Shown in pieces: positions 36,501 to 43,703 of a stretch of 64,000 nucleotides of DNA (position 1 is the stretch's first letter; the number at the start of each line of letters is the position of its first letter). The position numbers and the translations under genes are program-made. The notes beneath the pieces are model-generated. The model was not told the DNA's origin, made no database searches, and was given only the letters and a program-made list of their open reading frames with translations. The DNA lies in contig OZ020489.1 in the NCBI GenBank assembly GCA_963971405.1, positions 4,960,001 through 5,024,000 of the forward strand, read 5' to 3'. The stretch comes from Psococerastis gibbosa. Its lineage: Eukaryota; Arthropoda; Insecta; Psocodea; Psocidae.

Positions 36501-39500
36501 GCCTCGCAGGACATCTACAAAATTTTGAACTTCGGCGAATTCATAATTGTACGCGTGTCCACATACTGTATGGTGGGCTAGCTTCACAAGTGTGACCGTG
36601 CTTTAGCCAACAATTTTGTAAATTCGTAAACAAAGACTTCCAGGAGAATTCCAGTGTGTGTTAATATTAGCGAATTCATAATATAGTAACAGATGGTAAA
36701 TGAACCTTTCAAGTCTAAAAATGCTTTGCAGAAGAGATGTTTGTGAATTCATAAGCAACATCATCTATGGCGATTATTATTCATCCTAACCTGGGATTAA
36801 GAATAAGTTAATGCCAATCGTCATAGTAGGTTCACTGTAGAAATTCCAAGACTACAGAATCATACAGGAGGAAAGCATTACCAGTGTGAGCGCGTTTTCG
36901 CATTCAGGAAGTAGCTCATTTTTCTACTGCTATTGCAGACTATGCCAGTATGCGAAGAAATGACGACAGCGACTCGGAAGGTGGCCTGCCGCCCATACCT
37001 GTGCCGAACCTGGGCAGTCCATATGAGAATGTGCGGCTGGTCCCGGAAGATGGAAACACTAGTCATTGGAGACACCGCGACAGCCCCCATATGTAAGTTC
37101 TTGTTGGACATATTTACTTGCAGGACCTGTAGTGAGTGTAGTCACTGTAGTCTGAGCTATTTGAACGCTGTACACCTTTTTCTCTGCTATGACTCAATGA
37201 CCGTGTACATCTTTGAAGTTGCCTAAACTCTTGACTGGTCTGATGGGAGTGTTACTTTACTATGGTCCCCAAGTGGTTCTGAATTAACTATAATCAGGAC
37301 CTCCATAACCCTGTCAGTCAGCTCCCCTTCTCCCAGTGGTGAAGGAGTCTGCCCTTAGGCGCAAATTACACCGACCTCGCATTTGATAGTGTTCCAGATA
37401 ATGACGTGGTAGCAGACATTAAAGACTGTCTTTAATGTCTGCTACCACGTCAATATCTGGATCTCTATCAAATGCGAGGTCGGTGTAATTTGCGCCTTAG
37501 GAGGCCTCAACTGCCACCCACCCGTCCAACATCACAAACCCAAATTTGGCGCCAAAGCAATTAAAGTTATAAAACTATTCTTAATCCAATTTTAATGCGT
37601 TTAAAAGTTTCGTTCATAGCCGAGGCTGACATCTTCAATGGAGGAATTCCTTTTTTACTGACTTTTACTGACAGCCAGACATTCTCCAGAAACCTGTTAA
37701 AGACCCTGCCCACCAACCTTAGAAAAGTCTCAGTAAGGAATTGAAGAAAGGAAGACATGGAAAAATGGATTCGAGTCTCTACCTTGTTGGGGGGGGGGGG
37801 GATACTGACGACTGCACCAAATCCATAAGGAATGTTGGACGGCTCTACTATGTTCCAATGCTTAACGGTGCCGTCCAGCATTCCTTACTGAAACATTTCA
37901 GATTGGCCGGTTTTAATAAGCAGGCTTCGAACCCACGATCTACGCCTAAACGGGGCGTCGTCCTCAGGCTTATAGTCTAGCGGTTAAGATGACGCCGGTT
38001 TCGAATCCCGCAAAGTCCAGTTTTTTCCATATTCTCTAATTTCGGTTATAACGGGGAGGTTACCTCTTCAACCAAAGTTAATTTAACGTCAGTGTCAGAA
38101 TATGTACTATATTAGGGGTTCCCAAACTTTTTTGTCCGTGGACCACTAGATTATTTTATTATTTTCCGTGGACCCCCATGGCTATAATAGGAAAATCGTT
38201 AAATTCTAGGACCAAGATTAAGCAGCTTGTGCCTAAAATTGCGTGCCTATATTTGATTAAATGTTTAGAACTGATGGTATCGGGCGGATTTTGTATATAG
38301 TTCAGTGCCAAGACTTCCTGTATTTTATATCAAATTTCCAATAACTTTTTTAAATTTTCTTATTTCTTACTTTGACCCGTGGACCACCTGATATGTGTCT
38401 GTGGACCACAGTTTGGGAACCCCTGTACTATATAATACAATGTATTAGCAGGCCAACCACCTGTCCAAACCATCATTAAGGGACTTAACTTCAACCACGG
38501 CTCATCAGCTCTGATTAATATATACCCCCGCCTTGAAACCCTTTGCGCTTACGTAATTTTAGAAAATCCAACCCTTTTGGGATGTCATCAGTTGTATGGT
38601 CAGTGTGGGAAAAGGCGCTGAATGACAGCAGGGGGGGGGGAGCAAACTCAATTTGTTAGGGAAAAGCGTAAAGTTCTTGGGCTTCGTGCCCGGAATCTTA
38701 AATTGGGGGGCGGGGGAGGGGGAAAAGGGACAGTCCCTTGTGTGCTGTGGTGTTGACGGTTAGGCTGCTGACCTTGATAGGCTGCCGTCTTTTATAGTGC
38801 TGACTCTTCATTCTTATGAAGCATTAAGGATTTTTTTGTCCGTGTGTAGGAATTCATTCGGAAAATTAATTACTAAGTCACAACCCATATTTATTATTTT
38901 TTATTTATTATTATTTTTTATTATCTTCTTCTTCTTCTTCTTCTTCGGCCGGTACTCCCCTGCGCCGAAGGAATATATTTATAAATTAACAATTATACCC
39001 TTATAATACAAATAACCTGTGGGCCCCCAAGTTAATCAACTTGTCGGGGGCTCGCACAGTAAACGCTGTAGATGATGCAACAACATGTTTTCTATTTCAC
39101 GTCTGTGTTAGCAAAAAAAACTTAGTTTTAATTTCAAATCAGTTTAATTCATACCATTTAAAATTGTAAGTTAACGTAAAGAGTAATTATAGTAAAGTAA
39201 AATAATTAAAGTAAAAAGTAAAATAATTAAAGTAAAAAGTAAAGTAAGTTTTAAAGCGAAGTATTTTAATTCAAAAGCCATTTTTTAATTTTCGTTTTTA
39301 TCTCTCCTATTTTATTAATTATTAATATTAATAATATAATATTAATAATATAATATTAATTATTTATAATAATAGTATTGTTTTGTATTCTTAATATTAA
39401 ATGTTGCAGTCACTATATTATACAGTCTGCAGTAGTTTTTTTTTCGCTCTGTAATATTCCAACACTTGCTTCCTTGTTATTTTCTCGTCCGTGAGAGTTA

Positions 39501-42500
39501 AATTAAGAATATTCGGTCGGCTGAATTAATTCTTTTAATAAATATTTCTTAGTTGGAAATTAAAAAGTCCCCAGGTAATGAAACAAATATTGAATTAAGC
39601 ACTTGAAGACGGAGAGTTTTTTTTAATGACTGGGTGATTTTTGAATTTAAAAATTGGCGCTGAACCTTTACGTTGTTATTGATGCGCTGTACTGTGTCAA
39701 TTATTTTAATCTTGCTTTGGGTATTTAAAACGTTGTTTTCTTTGCTAATTAAGCTTTTTTTTTTTTTTGCTAGCTTCCCTACAAGTGCCACCGTAAAATA
39801 GTAATTTATCTGTGGGATTTTTTAAATTATTTTGAATACAGTAATAAAACAAACTCGCACCAAAGCAGACGGTATTCAACTGTTTTATCATAATGGTACC
39901 ACTAGATCCACTAGTGGATCCAGCTACGTGCTAATGGGGCTATAGCCCCCCTTCTCTAACCTAGCTCACTCTAGATAAAACCCACATTCAATTTTTTTCA
40001 ATTTGTTCACTTGTGAACTTCATGCCCAATTTCATCAAAATCGAACGAGTTGTTTCCCCAGAAATCGAGTAAATCTATTGTAAATTAATTTATTACGGTC
40101 TAATTTAATCGGATATTACATATGTTTGTTCTATTAAGAAAAAATTGATATTACACATGTTTGTTCTATTTTAACCACAACTACCCCCCCCCCCTCCAAA
40201 AAAAGGGGCTGGATCAGTCCCTGGTGATGACAGTTTCTCAGTGTGAAACCATTCCTATTGAGTCTTAAGTCCCTACTTGCCTCCCATAGCTCGCGAATAT
40301 ACAATATATCTTATACTGTATCTTGTTGCAGTTCCAAGTCTTTGGGTGACACAAGAATGTACCTATCCGACAATAGGTACTCCCGAGACGCCGACGAGAT
40401 CAGCATCTCGTCGTTAGCTTCGAGTACGAGCAGCGTCTCGCCTCGGTACGCCTCAGACTATGTGCCGATGGGTCCAGGCATTCCTAGTCCTAGTTCCACG
40501 AGTAGTAAAGTCTCGGTAAGTAGATCTTCTTCTTTAAATGTCCCTTTTATCGAGGATTAGCGATCATCTTGCCAATTTGGACCTTGGAGATTGGTGCTTT
40601 GAGAAGGGAAGTTGTGCTCTTGCCGAACCACTGTCTCAGATTCTTCAAACAGGATGATCTTCTTCTGCCGGGAGCCCTCTGTCCTTCTATCATCCCTTGG
40701 ATTATTACATGCAGAAGATGATACTTTTCGTTCCACAGCACATGGTAGATGTTTTTGTCTTTTCTTAACCGTCAGCAGCAAGTCGGCTTCTGTATCCATT
40801 CGCTTTCGGACCAAAGCATTTGGGGCACGATCTCTCCTGTAGGTCTACAAACTGTTATATTCCCTTAATGGCGTTGACTCCTAGAGCAAAGTCTCGCTTG
40901 GTATACAGCTCGCCATGGTATGTCTCAGACTGGGCCAGGCATTCCTATTCCGAGTTCCATGAGTGAAGTCTCGGTAAGTACCAACAGTGCTAACCCCTAC
41001 ATAGCTTAGTAATGTCTCGATAAGTACGCCTACAAACTGTTACATATCCCCTCAATGGCCTAAAAAAACGTCTCGTCTTCGTCTACGTCTCGCCATAGTA
41101 TGTCAAACTGTGTATCGCCCTGGATACCGATACCGAGACGTTCCTAGCCGGAGTTCTACAAGTAAAGTCTCGCCGCTCTTATTGTATACCCTTTTCCGGA
41201 GTGCATAGTCTTTCATCCGTCCTTCTTCCACAGCCGAGGCCGCCAAAGAAGCCGCCCCGTCGAAACCTATCTGTGTCGCCTACACACCTCACGGCTGGCT
41301 CGCCCGGCGCCTACGAGCACATGTTCCTGTCGCGAAGTGGTGATGACTGCATAAGCGTGTCGAGTGCGGGGTCGGGTAAACTACGGAGAGGCCGCAGCGC
41401 TGACCAGTACGAGGTGATGAAGCTGCGACAGAGCTACATCACGCCTATTGATCTCGACTCGCCACTCATGCAGAGGCGGAAGAGTGAGCAAGAGCCCGTC
41501 GCGCTCACCTACTTCACTGAAGATATTCAGGTATTGAGACGATGCTGCAGTTGGTCCGAAAATTTGAGGTACCCGTTTAGGTTGCGCTTTAAAATAGTAG
41601 AGAAAAGAAAGACAGTTGTTTAGTTATCACGTATTCAATTTCGTTTTTAGTGTTTGTACTGGGCTGTTAGGGGGAGCAGGGAGAAGTCTAGAGAAAGGTC
41701 TTCTTCTTCTTTAAATGCCTTTTATAACTAAGATTGGCGATCGTCATGGCAATCGTATTATACTAGGGAGTTGTCATGCAGTGGTTTCCCGTTGTCGTCT
41801 GCATGCTTATGCCGTTGACTTTTCATTGAGTTCCTCCGCCTCCAGTCAGTTTGTCAACATCTGCGTAGATTTCTATGATTGTTTCTCGTCTTAATATTTA
41901 TACTATGAGGAGGGGTGGCAGGCGAGGGCATCCTGGCCCAGGAATCAAGTTGACCGCGAGCCTATCAGCGAGCAGGATTCCTTCGCCTCCCACCCCTCTT
42001 ACTAGTGTAAATATTAGTGCATATTCCACTGCCTAAACAGTTGCTACTGAGTCATCGGGATGAAATATTAATTGTCTTCGTAGTGCCACTGATAATGTTG
42101 ATCGCAGATGTTGACGAAACGGAAGCATGCTTCGGGTCAATATCGTATAAATTCTCCGTCTCAAAATCTTGATTGTCGACAGGTGAGAACGACAAATCCG
42201 CGCCGGAAACTGCGGCGAAACTTCCAAGACCGCGACCAGGTCTACGAGAACTATGACCCTCCACAGACGTTTGTGTCCCGGGCGTACATTACGCTCAAGA
42301 GCTCGGAGGAGAGTTTGCTGGAAGACAAGTCGCGGACGTCTCACAACGGCAAGAACGGCGACTGGCCGCTGAGTCCGACCAACTACAAGCAACCGCCCAC
42401 TCCAGACCACCCTCCGCCCACGGCTCTACAAGCCGAAATTGTTATTCACGAACGGATTCGTCCACTTAGTCAGGTGAGGTTATTTTTTGTTTCTTGTTCA

Positions 42501-43474
42501 TATTCAATGTCTGGATGGGAACCTTTTCTTAATTACATATACTGAGTACAGGAAAAATCTATATCATCGCAGGAGATAATAATATACATACAAAAAAATA
42601 TTGTAATATGGATGAAAAAGTAAAATTCTATATAAATACCATAGCTTTATAGCTTTAGCTGGTTCTGATTTCAATTTTTTATAATTTTCCACTTTCCAGT
42701 TGGTTTGTGAGTACCCCTAGTGAAAGCTGCCCTTACAGCCAGCAGTCCGTAAATGTTACCAGATTTCCCCCCCACCCTTGGAAAAACCTCTGACTGCAAT
42801 AATTTCGTCGCTGACTTTTAAATGTCACTAGGACATTTCTCCACTTTTACCCCTTAAGAAATCCTTCCACCCCATTGCCCTCTCATTCCTATCCTGTTCT
42901 TTTATAATTCCTGTCGCAAGCGACGGGTTCCCCTGGTTCACCTTGCGTCATCCGCAGTTCCCAGCAAGATGCATGTGTGTTCGAACGTCTGGTCAATCTT
43001 GTGTCTTACTCCTAATGATGAGAAAAGGGGGCTTTCTTGGAGTTCTTCACCCTCTCCGCCGGATTTGGTTGCCGTTACGCCTGTGGGATACTTGCCCCAG
43101 GTTCTACAGCAGGTACGAGTCTGCCGTTAATAGGTCTAGCGCTGCTGGGTTTGTATTTATGGTCAATTTGGTGTCTTATTCTTAGTGAGGAGAAGTTGGT
43201 GCCCTTAATGGTGCCTTCTATTATGGTTTTAGGGAGTCCCTCATGTCTGATCAGGTGCCCCACCCACTTGGCTCATACTTACTTCATGGTTTGTCGCAGG
43301 AATACAAACGTCGATCACGCGATATTGAAACTGAGACTGAGGAGGAGCTTTTGGTCTATTCAGTTTCGATGGACGTGTCAAGCGGAAGTCTCTCTAGCAG
43401 CATTTCTCTCAGTGACAAAAGTGTCTCGACTGAGAACAATGTGGAGCAGTACTTTGGAGATACGCCCTTCGCGG
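21595..43474 (+). CDS. anks1: ANKS1 (Odin-type) ankyrin-SAM-PTB adaptor, N-terminal part
   Basis: Cytoplasmic adaptor downstream of receptor tyrosine kinases (Eph/EGFR in mammals). Nine exons join in frame: 21595-21698, 23873-24110, 26333-26607, 35923-36149, 36939-37092, 40332-40515, 41234-41530, 42183-42473, 43300-43474 (1945 nt, 648 codons, then phase 1). It starts [15 protein letters not shown], the family N-terminus. Exons 2-4 hold six ankyrin repeats ([47 protein letters not shown]). The fifth has an insertion before it relative to human. Exons 6-9 are Ser/Pro-rich, with [17 protein letters not shown] and [16 protein letters not shown]; exon 9 ends DTPFAG as in the family. SAM and PTB exons were not found before 64000, so the gene is incomplete here. 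Confidence 0.94.
23806..23845 (+). pseudogene. Partial upstream copy of ANKS1 exon 2 sequence
   Basis: TTTACTGTCCCACGAAGCTT continuing into CGACAATTCTC closely matches TCTACTGTCCCACGAAGCAT and onward at 23968-24007 in exon 2. Only about 40 bp are recognisable, spaced 162 bp from the exon. Confidence 0.6.
24152..24238 (+). repeat. SINE-A head fragment
   Basis: A box TGTAGAGTAGTGGT, a damaged B box (GGCTCGAGTTCC) and the start of the body. It then passes directly into a SINE-B copy. Confidence 0.75.
24238..24440 (+). repeat. SINE-B copy
   Basis: GGTGGCAAGGTTAGCATGCT through GTCGTAGCTCGACACAAG to TTGTATGCGATTTACC, with an A-rich tail. Confidence 0.8.
24480..24610 (+). repeat. Dispersed repeat W, partial copy
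   Basis: GACTATCCAATCATCCTATT and TTCAGTGCTTTGGGA followed by AAATTTAACCCTAGTACAAT recur at 34600-34700 and, more diverged, at 62200-62300. Confidence 0.65.
25265..25520. repeat. Dispersed repeat K, copy 1
   Basis: About 255 bp collinear with 35245-35495: CTTGTCCATTATCGCTTGTA, GTGTAGGTTGACAT, CGTATACCAGTTTGC, AATGTCCGAAATCCA and a final GGTCCATAAA are shared. No coding capacity is conserved; the family is unknown. Confidence 0.7.
26120..26290 (+). repeat. SINE-C (tRNA-like) copy
   Basis: Contains GTGGGTTCGAATCCCGCC (perfect B box), then CCATATCCTCTAATTGCTG and CTTCAACCAAAGTTAATTTA. The same tail follows a tRNA-like head at 37970-38105. It ends about 40 bp before ANKS1 exon 3. Confidence 0.75.
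26673..26835 (+). pseudogene. Degenerate copy of ANKS1 exon 3 (3' half) and donor
   Basis: AGAGCTGCTCGTTATGG, CTTATAGCGCTCTTC, CGCCTACGCCACTTTATCTT and GCCATAGGTAAACACCTGTT follow the order of exon 3 from 26487 through its donor at 26607 and 40 bp of intron. The spacing is about 186 bp. A small deletion before the donor and base changes mean the ankyrin repeat is not preserved. Confidence 0.8.
27025..27095 (+). pseudogene. Second, poorer copy of ANKS1 exon 3 end
   Basis: CTGCTCGCATACGCCTACTC then ACACAAAACGGCCATAGCAA and GTTCCTGA match the exon 3 end and first intron bases. The donor GT has become GC. It is adjacent to a SINE-C-like fragment at 26936-27010. Confidence 0.6.
27160..27410 (+). 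pseudogene. LINE RT fragment, tandem copy 1
   Basis: Reads [15 protein letters not shown], the RT signature of a non-LTR retrotransposon, then continues into CCATAATTTATTGTGACTCC. The whole stretch is repeated at 27725-27990. Confidence 0.65.
27725..27990 (+). pseudogene. LINE RT fragment, tandem copy 2
   Basis: Reads [15 protein letters not shown] then stop. The downstream CCATAATTTATTATGACACC, CTTTTTATGGGCTTTTCCGA and AATAATGAGTGGA match copy 1, about 560 bp away. It lies in ANKS1 intron 3. Confidence 0.65.
28188..28733. mobile_element. hAT-like MITE, GGTTCTTAAAC-type ends
   Basis: Left end TTCTTAAACCTTTTCCTTGA with TGCGACCCCTTTTGAC; right end GCGACCCCCTTTCAAATTC through AGTTTAAGAACCACTG. 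Direct repeats ATCTACG flank it at 28188-28194 and 28727-28733. The left terminus seems to have lost the CAGTGG still present, as CCACTG, at the right. Confidence 0.7.
28851..29014 (-). repeat. SINE-B copy
   Basis: Reverse-oriented, well-preserved copy: GACCTCTTCAGTCGCCTCTG, CGTGTTGAGTTACTACACG, CGAGACTCGCACAAGTAC, ACCACCTTGCCATTGAAGTC. Confidence 0.82.
29170..29335 (+). repeat. Repeat Q, SINE-like, (AAC)n tail
   Basis: CCTGTCAGTCAACTTCCC, GAGTCTGCCCTTAGGGTGCC, CCAGGCTGACAGGGTTGC and GGCGTTAGAAACAAC, ending in (AAC)n. Other copies lie at 37305-37530 (split by a MITE), 50290-50440 (-) and 58445-58590 (-). Confidence 0.75.
30092..30454. mobile_element. Composite Harbinger-like MITE-H
   Basis: Outer ends GGCGCCCATTCCATCGACC and GGTCGGTGGAATGGGCGCC. 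Within the outer arms (ending near CGGTGACTTAGGTGGC) sits a second foldback with arms GTTTCCACCGACCTCGCATT and their complement around an A/T-rich loop containing CCCATGACGCCATTTTTTAA. The flanking triplets do not match exactly (AAA versus TTA), so the ends have decayed. Confidence 0.8.
30658..31032 (+). CDS. Hypothetical 124-codon ORF, possible LINE remnant
   Basis: An open frame of 124 residues with base composition richer in G+C than its surroundings, between a MITE and a tandem repeat in ANKS1 intron 3. Near the N-terminus [16 protein letters not shown] loosely recalls the [10 protein letters not shown] segment near the C-terminus of some LINE reverse transcriptases. The rest, including [18 protein letters not shown], was not recognised. 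No splice context or regulatory signal was identified. It could be a retrotransposon fragment fused to other sequence, or chance. Confidence 0.35.
   Translation: MKKVHDQNQSCGEFFKELKILPLPAQQYTITNYEFMLENIDIRTPYVGLGTSAILEQGPTTSTPNAAGLGAARILLGIGYAVAKVYNTLEEDICQEPSDAAFKKTVQEILLDNVPCGGIQAISP
31331..31840 (+). repeat. 161-bp tandem repeat, three units
   Basis: AAGTGTTGTTGAACCCCTCA starts units at 31547 and 31708 (161 bp apart). The first unit starts at 31331 and is 216 bp because a 55-bp segment (AACCCC... at 31342 and 31397) is itself duplicated. Shared phrases include GCCAGTGGATTTAGGTTAGC and GTGCCTAATAGTCCGACAAC. Confidence 0.9.
32190..32633. repeat. Dispersed repeat T segment, left of a MITE
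   Basis: TACGTTAGTATAAGGAAAGC near the left and GCAATGTATTGGAGCGTG near the right match 48590-48700 and 49190-49230. The hAT-type MITE at 32634-32951 interrupts it. Confidence 0.55.
32634..32951. mobile_element. hAT-type MITE with perfect 8-bp duplication
   Basis: Ends CAGAGGCGGTCCCAGAC and GCTGCGTCCGCCTCTG. GAAAACAA is duplicated at 32626-32633 and 32952-32959. A related sequence near 48670-48705 runs through the site without this element. A second family member is at 49867-50288. It is non-coding and G-rich near the right end. Confidence 0.88.
33079..33402. mobile_element. Palindromic MITE-P, about 324 bp
   Basis: Near-perfect palindrome. Left arm: GAAATTTAATACTTTTTAT, GCATGTTATTAAAGATTTGG and GTAGAAGACTACTTCATGC. 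Right arm: the complements GCATGAAGTAGTCTTCTAC, CCAAATCTTTAATAACATGC and ATAAAAAGTATTAAATTTC. The loop is about 30 bp. Related copies: 60345-60590, 6890-7375, 11905-12175, about 17800-18265. Confidence 0.88.
33500..34010 (+). repeat. Dispersed repeat T copy
   Basis: ATTTCAACGGATTTACACGT, GTTTTGAGATTCCAGGAACC, CTGTCTGTTCATCGATTTGT and CATGTAGGTTCACAAAAACC. This is the inverted counterpart of 48750-49230. The phrase order is conserved among copies; no open frame is. Confidence 0.65.
34107..34590. repeat. Dispersed repeat L, copy 1, inserted in repeat W
   Basis: CTTCTAATATATTATACTAG, CATTGGCGCTAGTGTCGCAT, ATTTCCGCCATTTTTGGGCT and GCAAATCATATGGAGGTGTA are collinear with 56452-56940. Its flanks (TTATTACTGTGTTGTATT before, GTTCTTGACTATGCGATCG after) lie next to each other at 62175-62230, an empty related site. 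Confidence 0.75.
34591..34770 (+). repeat. Dispersed repeat W copy, right part
   Basis: GTTCTTGACTATGCGATCG, TCAGTGCTTTGGGAAAG, GAAATTTAACCCTAGGACAA, as at 24480-24610. The left part lies at 34085-34106. Confidence 0.65.
35245..35495. repeat. Dispersed repeat K, copy 2
   Basis: Collinear with 25265-25520: TTTCATTGCGTGAATGGTAA, CTTGTCCATTATCGCTTGTA, AATGTCCGAAATCCAT, GGCAAGGGACCTATGGGC. Both copies sit in ANKS1 intron 3, about 10 kb apart. Confidence 0.7.
36183..36400 (+). pseudogene. First decayed copy of ANKS1 exon 4
   Basis: GTCCCGATGCTTCTCGACGG and AGTTCTCGATCTGCTCGGAT mirror exon 4, 165 bp downstream of the matching exon bases. The reading LLDGGIELD...VLDLLG ends in TAA at 36270-36272 where exon 4 has CAA. 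A further CATGCCACCCAGGACATGTA at about 36351 matches the exon end. Confidence 0.82.
36410..36545 (+). pseudogene. Second decayed copy of ANKS1 exon 4
   Basis: Reads [20 protein letters not shown] then stop TAA at 36486-36488, replacing the same CAA codon of exon 4 as in the first copy, and continues [11 protein letters not shown]. It is closer to exon 4 in sequence than the first copy. It lacks the exon 4 donor, having AAATTTTGAAC where the true exon has AAACGTAAG. Confidence 0.82.
37305..37530 (+). repeat. Repeat Q copy split by a MITE
   Basis: CCTGTCAGTCAGCTCCCC and GGAGTCTGCCCTTA on the left, GGAGGCCTCAACTGCC on the right, separated by the 139-bp foldback at 37358-37496. Confidence 0.75.
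37358..37496. mobile_element. Short Harbinger-like MITE-H foldback
   Basis: GGCGCAAATTACACCGACC and its complement enclose arms with GACGTGGTAGCAGACATTAA around a tiny loop. TTA is duplicated at 37355-37357 and 37497-37499. Empty related sites read CTGCCCTTAGGGTGCCTCAA (29220) and, inverted, at 50380 and 58540. Confidence 0.9.
37925..38105 (+). repeat. SINE-C copies, inverted head plus direct copy
   Basis: A reverse tRNA-like head (GCTTCGAACCCACGATCTAC) is followed by a forward one with A-box-like TATAGTCTAGCGGTTAAGA and B box GGTTTCGAATCCCGC. The tail is ATTTCGGTTATAACGGGGAG and CTTCAACCAAAGTTAATTTA. Confidence 0.7.
38113..38425. mobile_element. hAT MITE, AGGGGTTCCCAAACT ends, 8-bp duplication
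   Basis: Ends TAGGGGTTCCCAAACT and AGTTTGGGAACCCCTG. TACTATAT is duplicated at 38105-38112 and 38426-38433. Subterminal GTGGACCAC motifs occur at both ends. These ends resemble widespread CAGGGGTTCCC hAT/Charlie-type elements. Confidence 0.9.
38600..40240. other. ANKS1 intron 5 remainder, A/T-rich, no gene
   Basis: Contains G runs at about 38632 and 38705, a (TTC)n run at about 38925-38946, AAAGTAAAATAATTAA repeats at 39190-39250 and TAATATTAA repeats at 39310-39370. GGTACCACTAGATCCACTAG at 39894 begins a possible degenerate G-rich MITE to about 40220. No exon-like sequence was recognised. Confidence 0.5.
40526..40850 (-). pseudogene. LINE reverse-transcriptase C-terminal remnant
   Basis: On the - strand it encodes broken pieces of [21 protein letters not shown] and LRQWFGKS, the C-terminal region of an endonuclease-type LINE (compare 58951-59340). 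Frames are shifted between segments. The 3' end of the element lies at about 40526, some 11 bp beyond the ANKS1 exon 6 donor. Confidence 0.75.
40843..41000 (+). pseudogene. Decayed copy of ANKS1 exon 6, copy 2
   Basis: AGCTCGCCATGGTATGTCTC, GGGCCAGGCATTCCTATTCC and GAAGTCTCGGTAAGTA follow exon 6 from about 40440 through its donor. The LINE insertion sits between exon and copy. Deletions have shifted the frame. Confidence 0.78.
41001..41185 (+). pseudogene. Decayed copy of ANKS1 exon 6, copy 3
   Basis: TACGTCTCGCCATAGTATGT, GTTCCTAGCCGGAGTTCTAC and AAGTAAAGTCTCGCC. CTACAAACTGTTACATATCC corresponds to CTACAAACTGTTATATTCCC in copy 2, 184 bp earlier. The donor is lost. Confidence 0.72.
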
Positions 43475-43535
43475 GTAAGTGTTTTAGTTGTAGTGTAGCC
43501 ATAGCCTGCTATCGGTTTCCTGTCAGTTCTATCAG

Positions 43536-43640
43536 TGGATGTGTCCAGCGGGAGTTTCTTTAGCAGTGCTTCTTTCGGTGGCAAAAGTGTCTCGACTGAG
43601 AACAATGTGGAGCAGTACTTTAGAGACACGTCCTTCGTTG
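43536..43640 (+). CDS. anks1: ANKS1 exon 9 copy 2, potentially usable exon
   Basis: A 105-nt segment after acceptor TTCTATCAG and before donor GTAAGTCT. An alternative acceptor at 43526 gives 114 nt. Joined after exon 9 (phase 1) it reads VDVSSGSFFSSASFGGKSVS and ends phase 1, so it can be included without breaking frame. It matches the 3' part of exon 9; the ACTGAGAACAATGTGGAGCA core is identical. Intron length from exon 9 would be 61 bp. Whether it is spliced in, mutually exclusive, or unused cannot be told from sequence. Confidence 0.5.
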
Positions 43641-43703
43641 GTAAGTCTCTAGTTGTAGTGTAGCCATAGCCTGGTATCGGTTTTCACGCCAGTTCTAAGT
43701 CAG

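Noticed and set aside
37955..38030. Possible genuine tRNA gene
   Set aside because: A- and B-box-like sequences are present, but the same head and tail recur at 26120 and partly at 51742, so a SINE explains it better.
42033..42410. 125-codon - strand ORF
   Set aside because: Antisense of ANKS1 exon 8, whose + strand frame joins exons 7 and 9 in phase 0.
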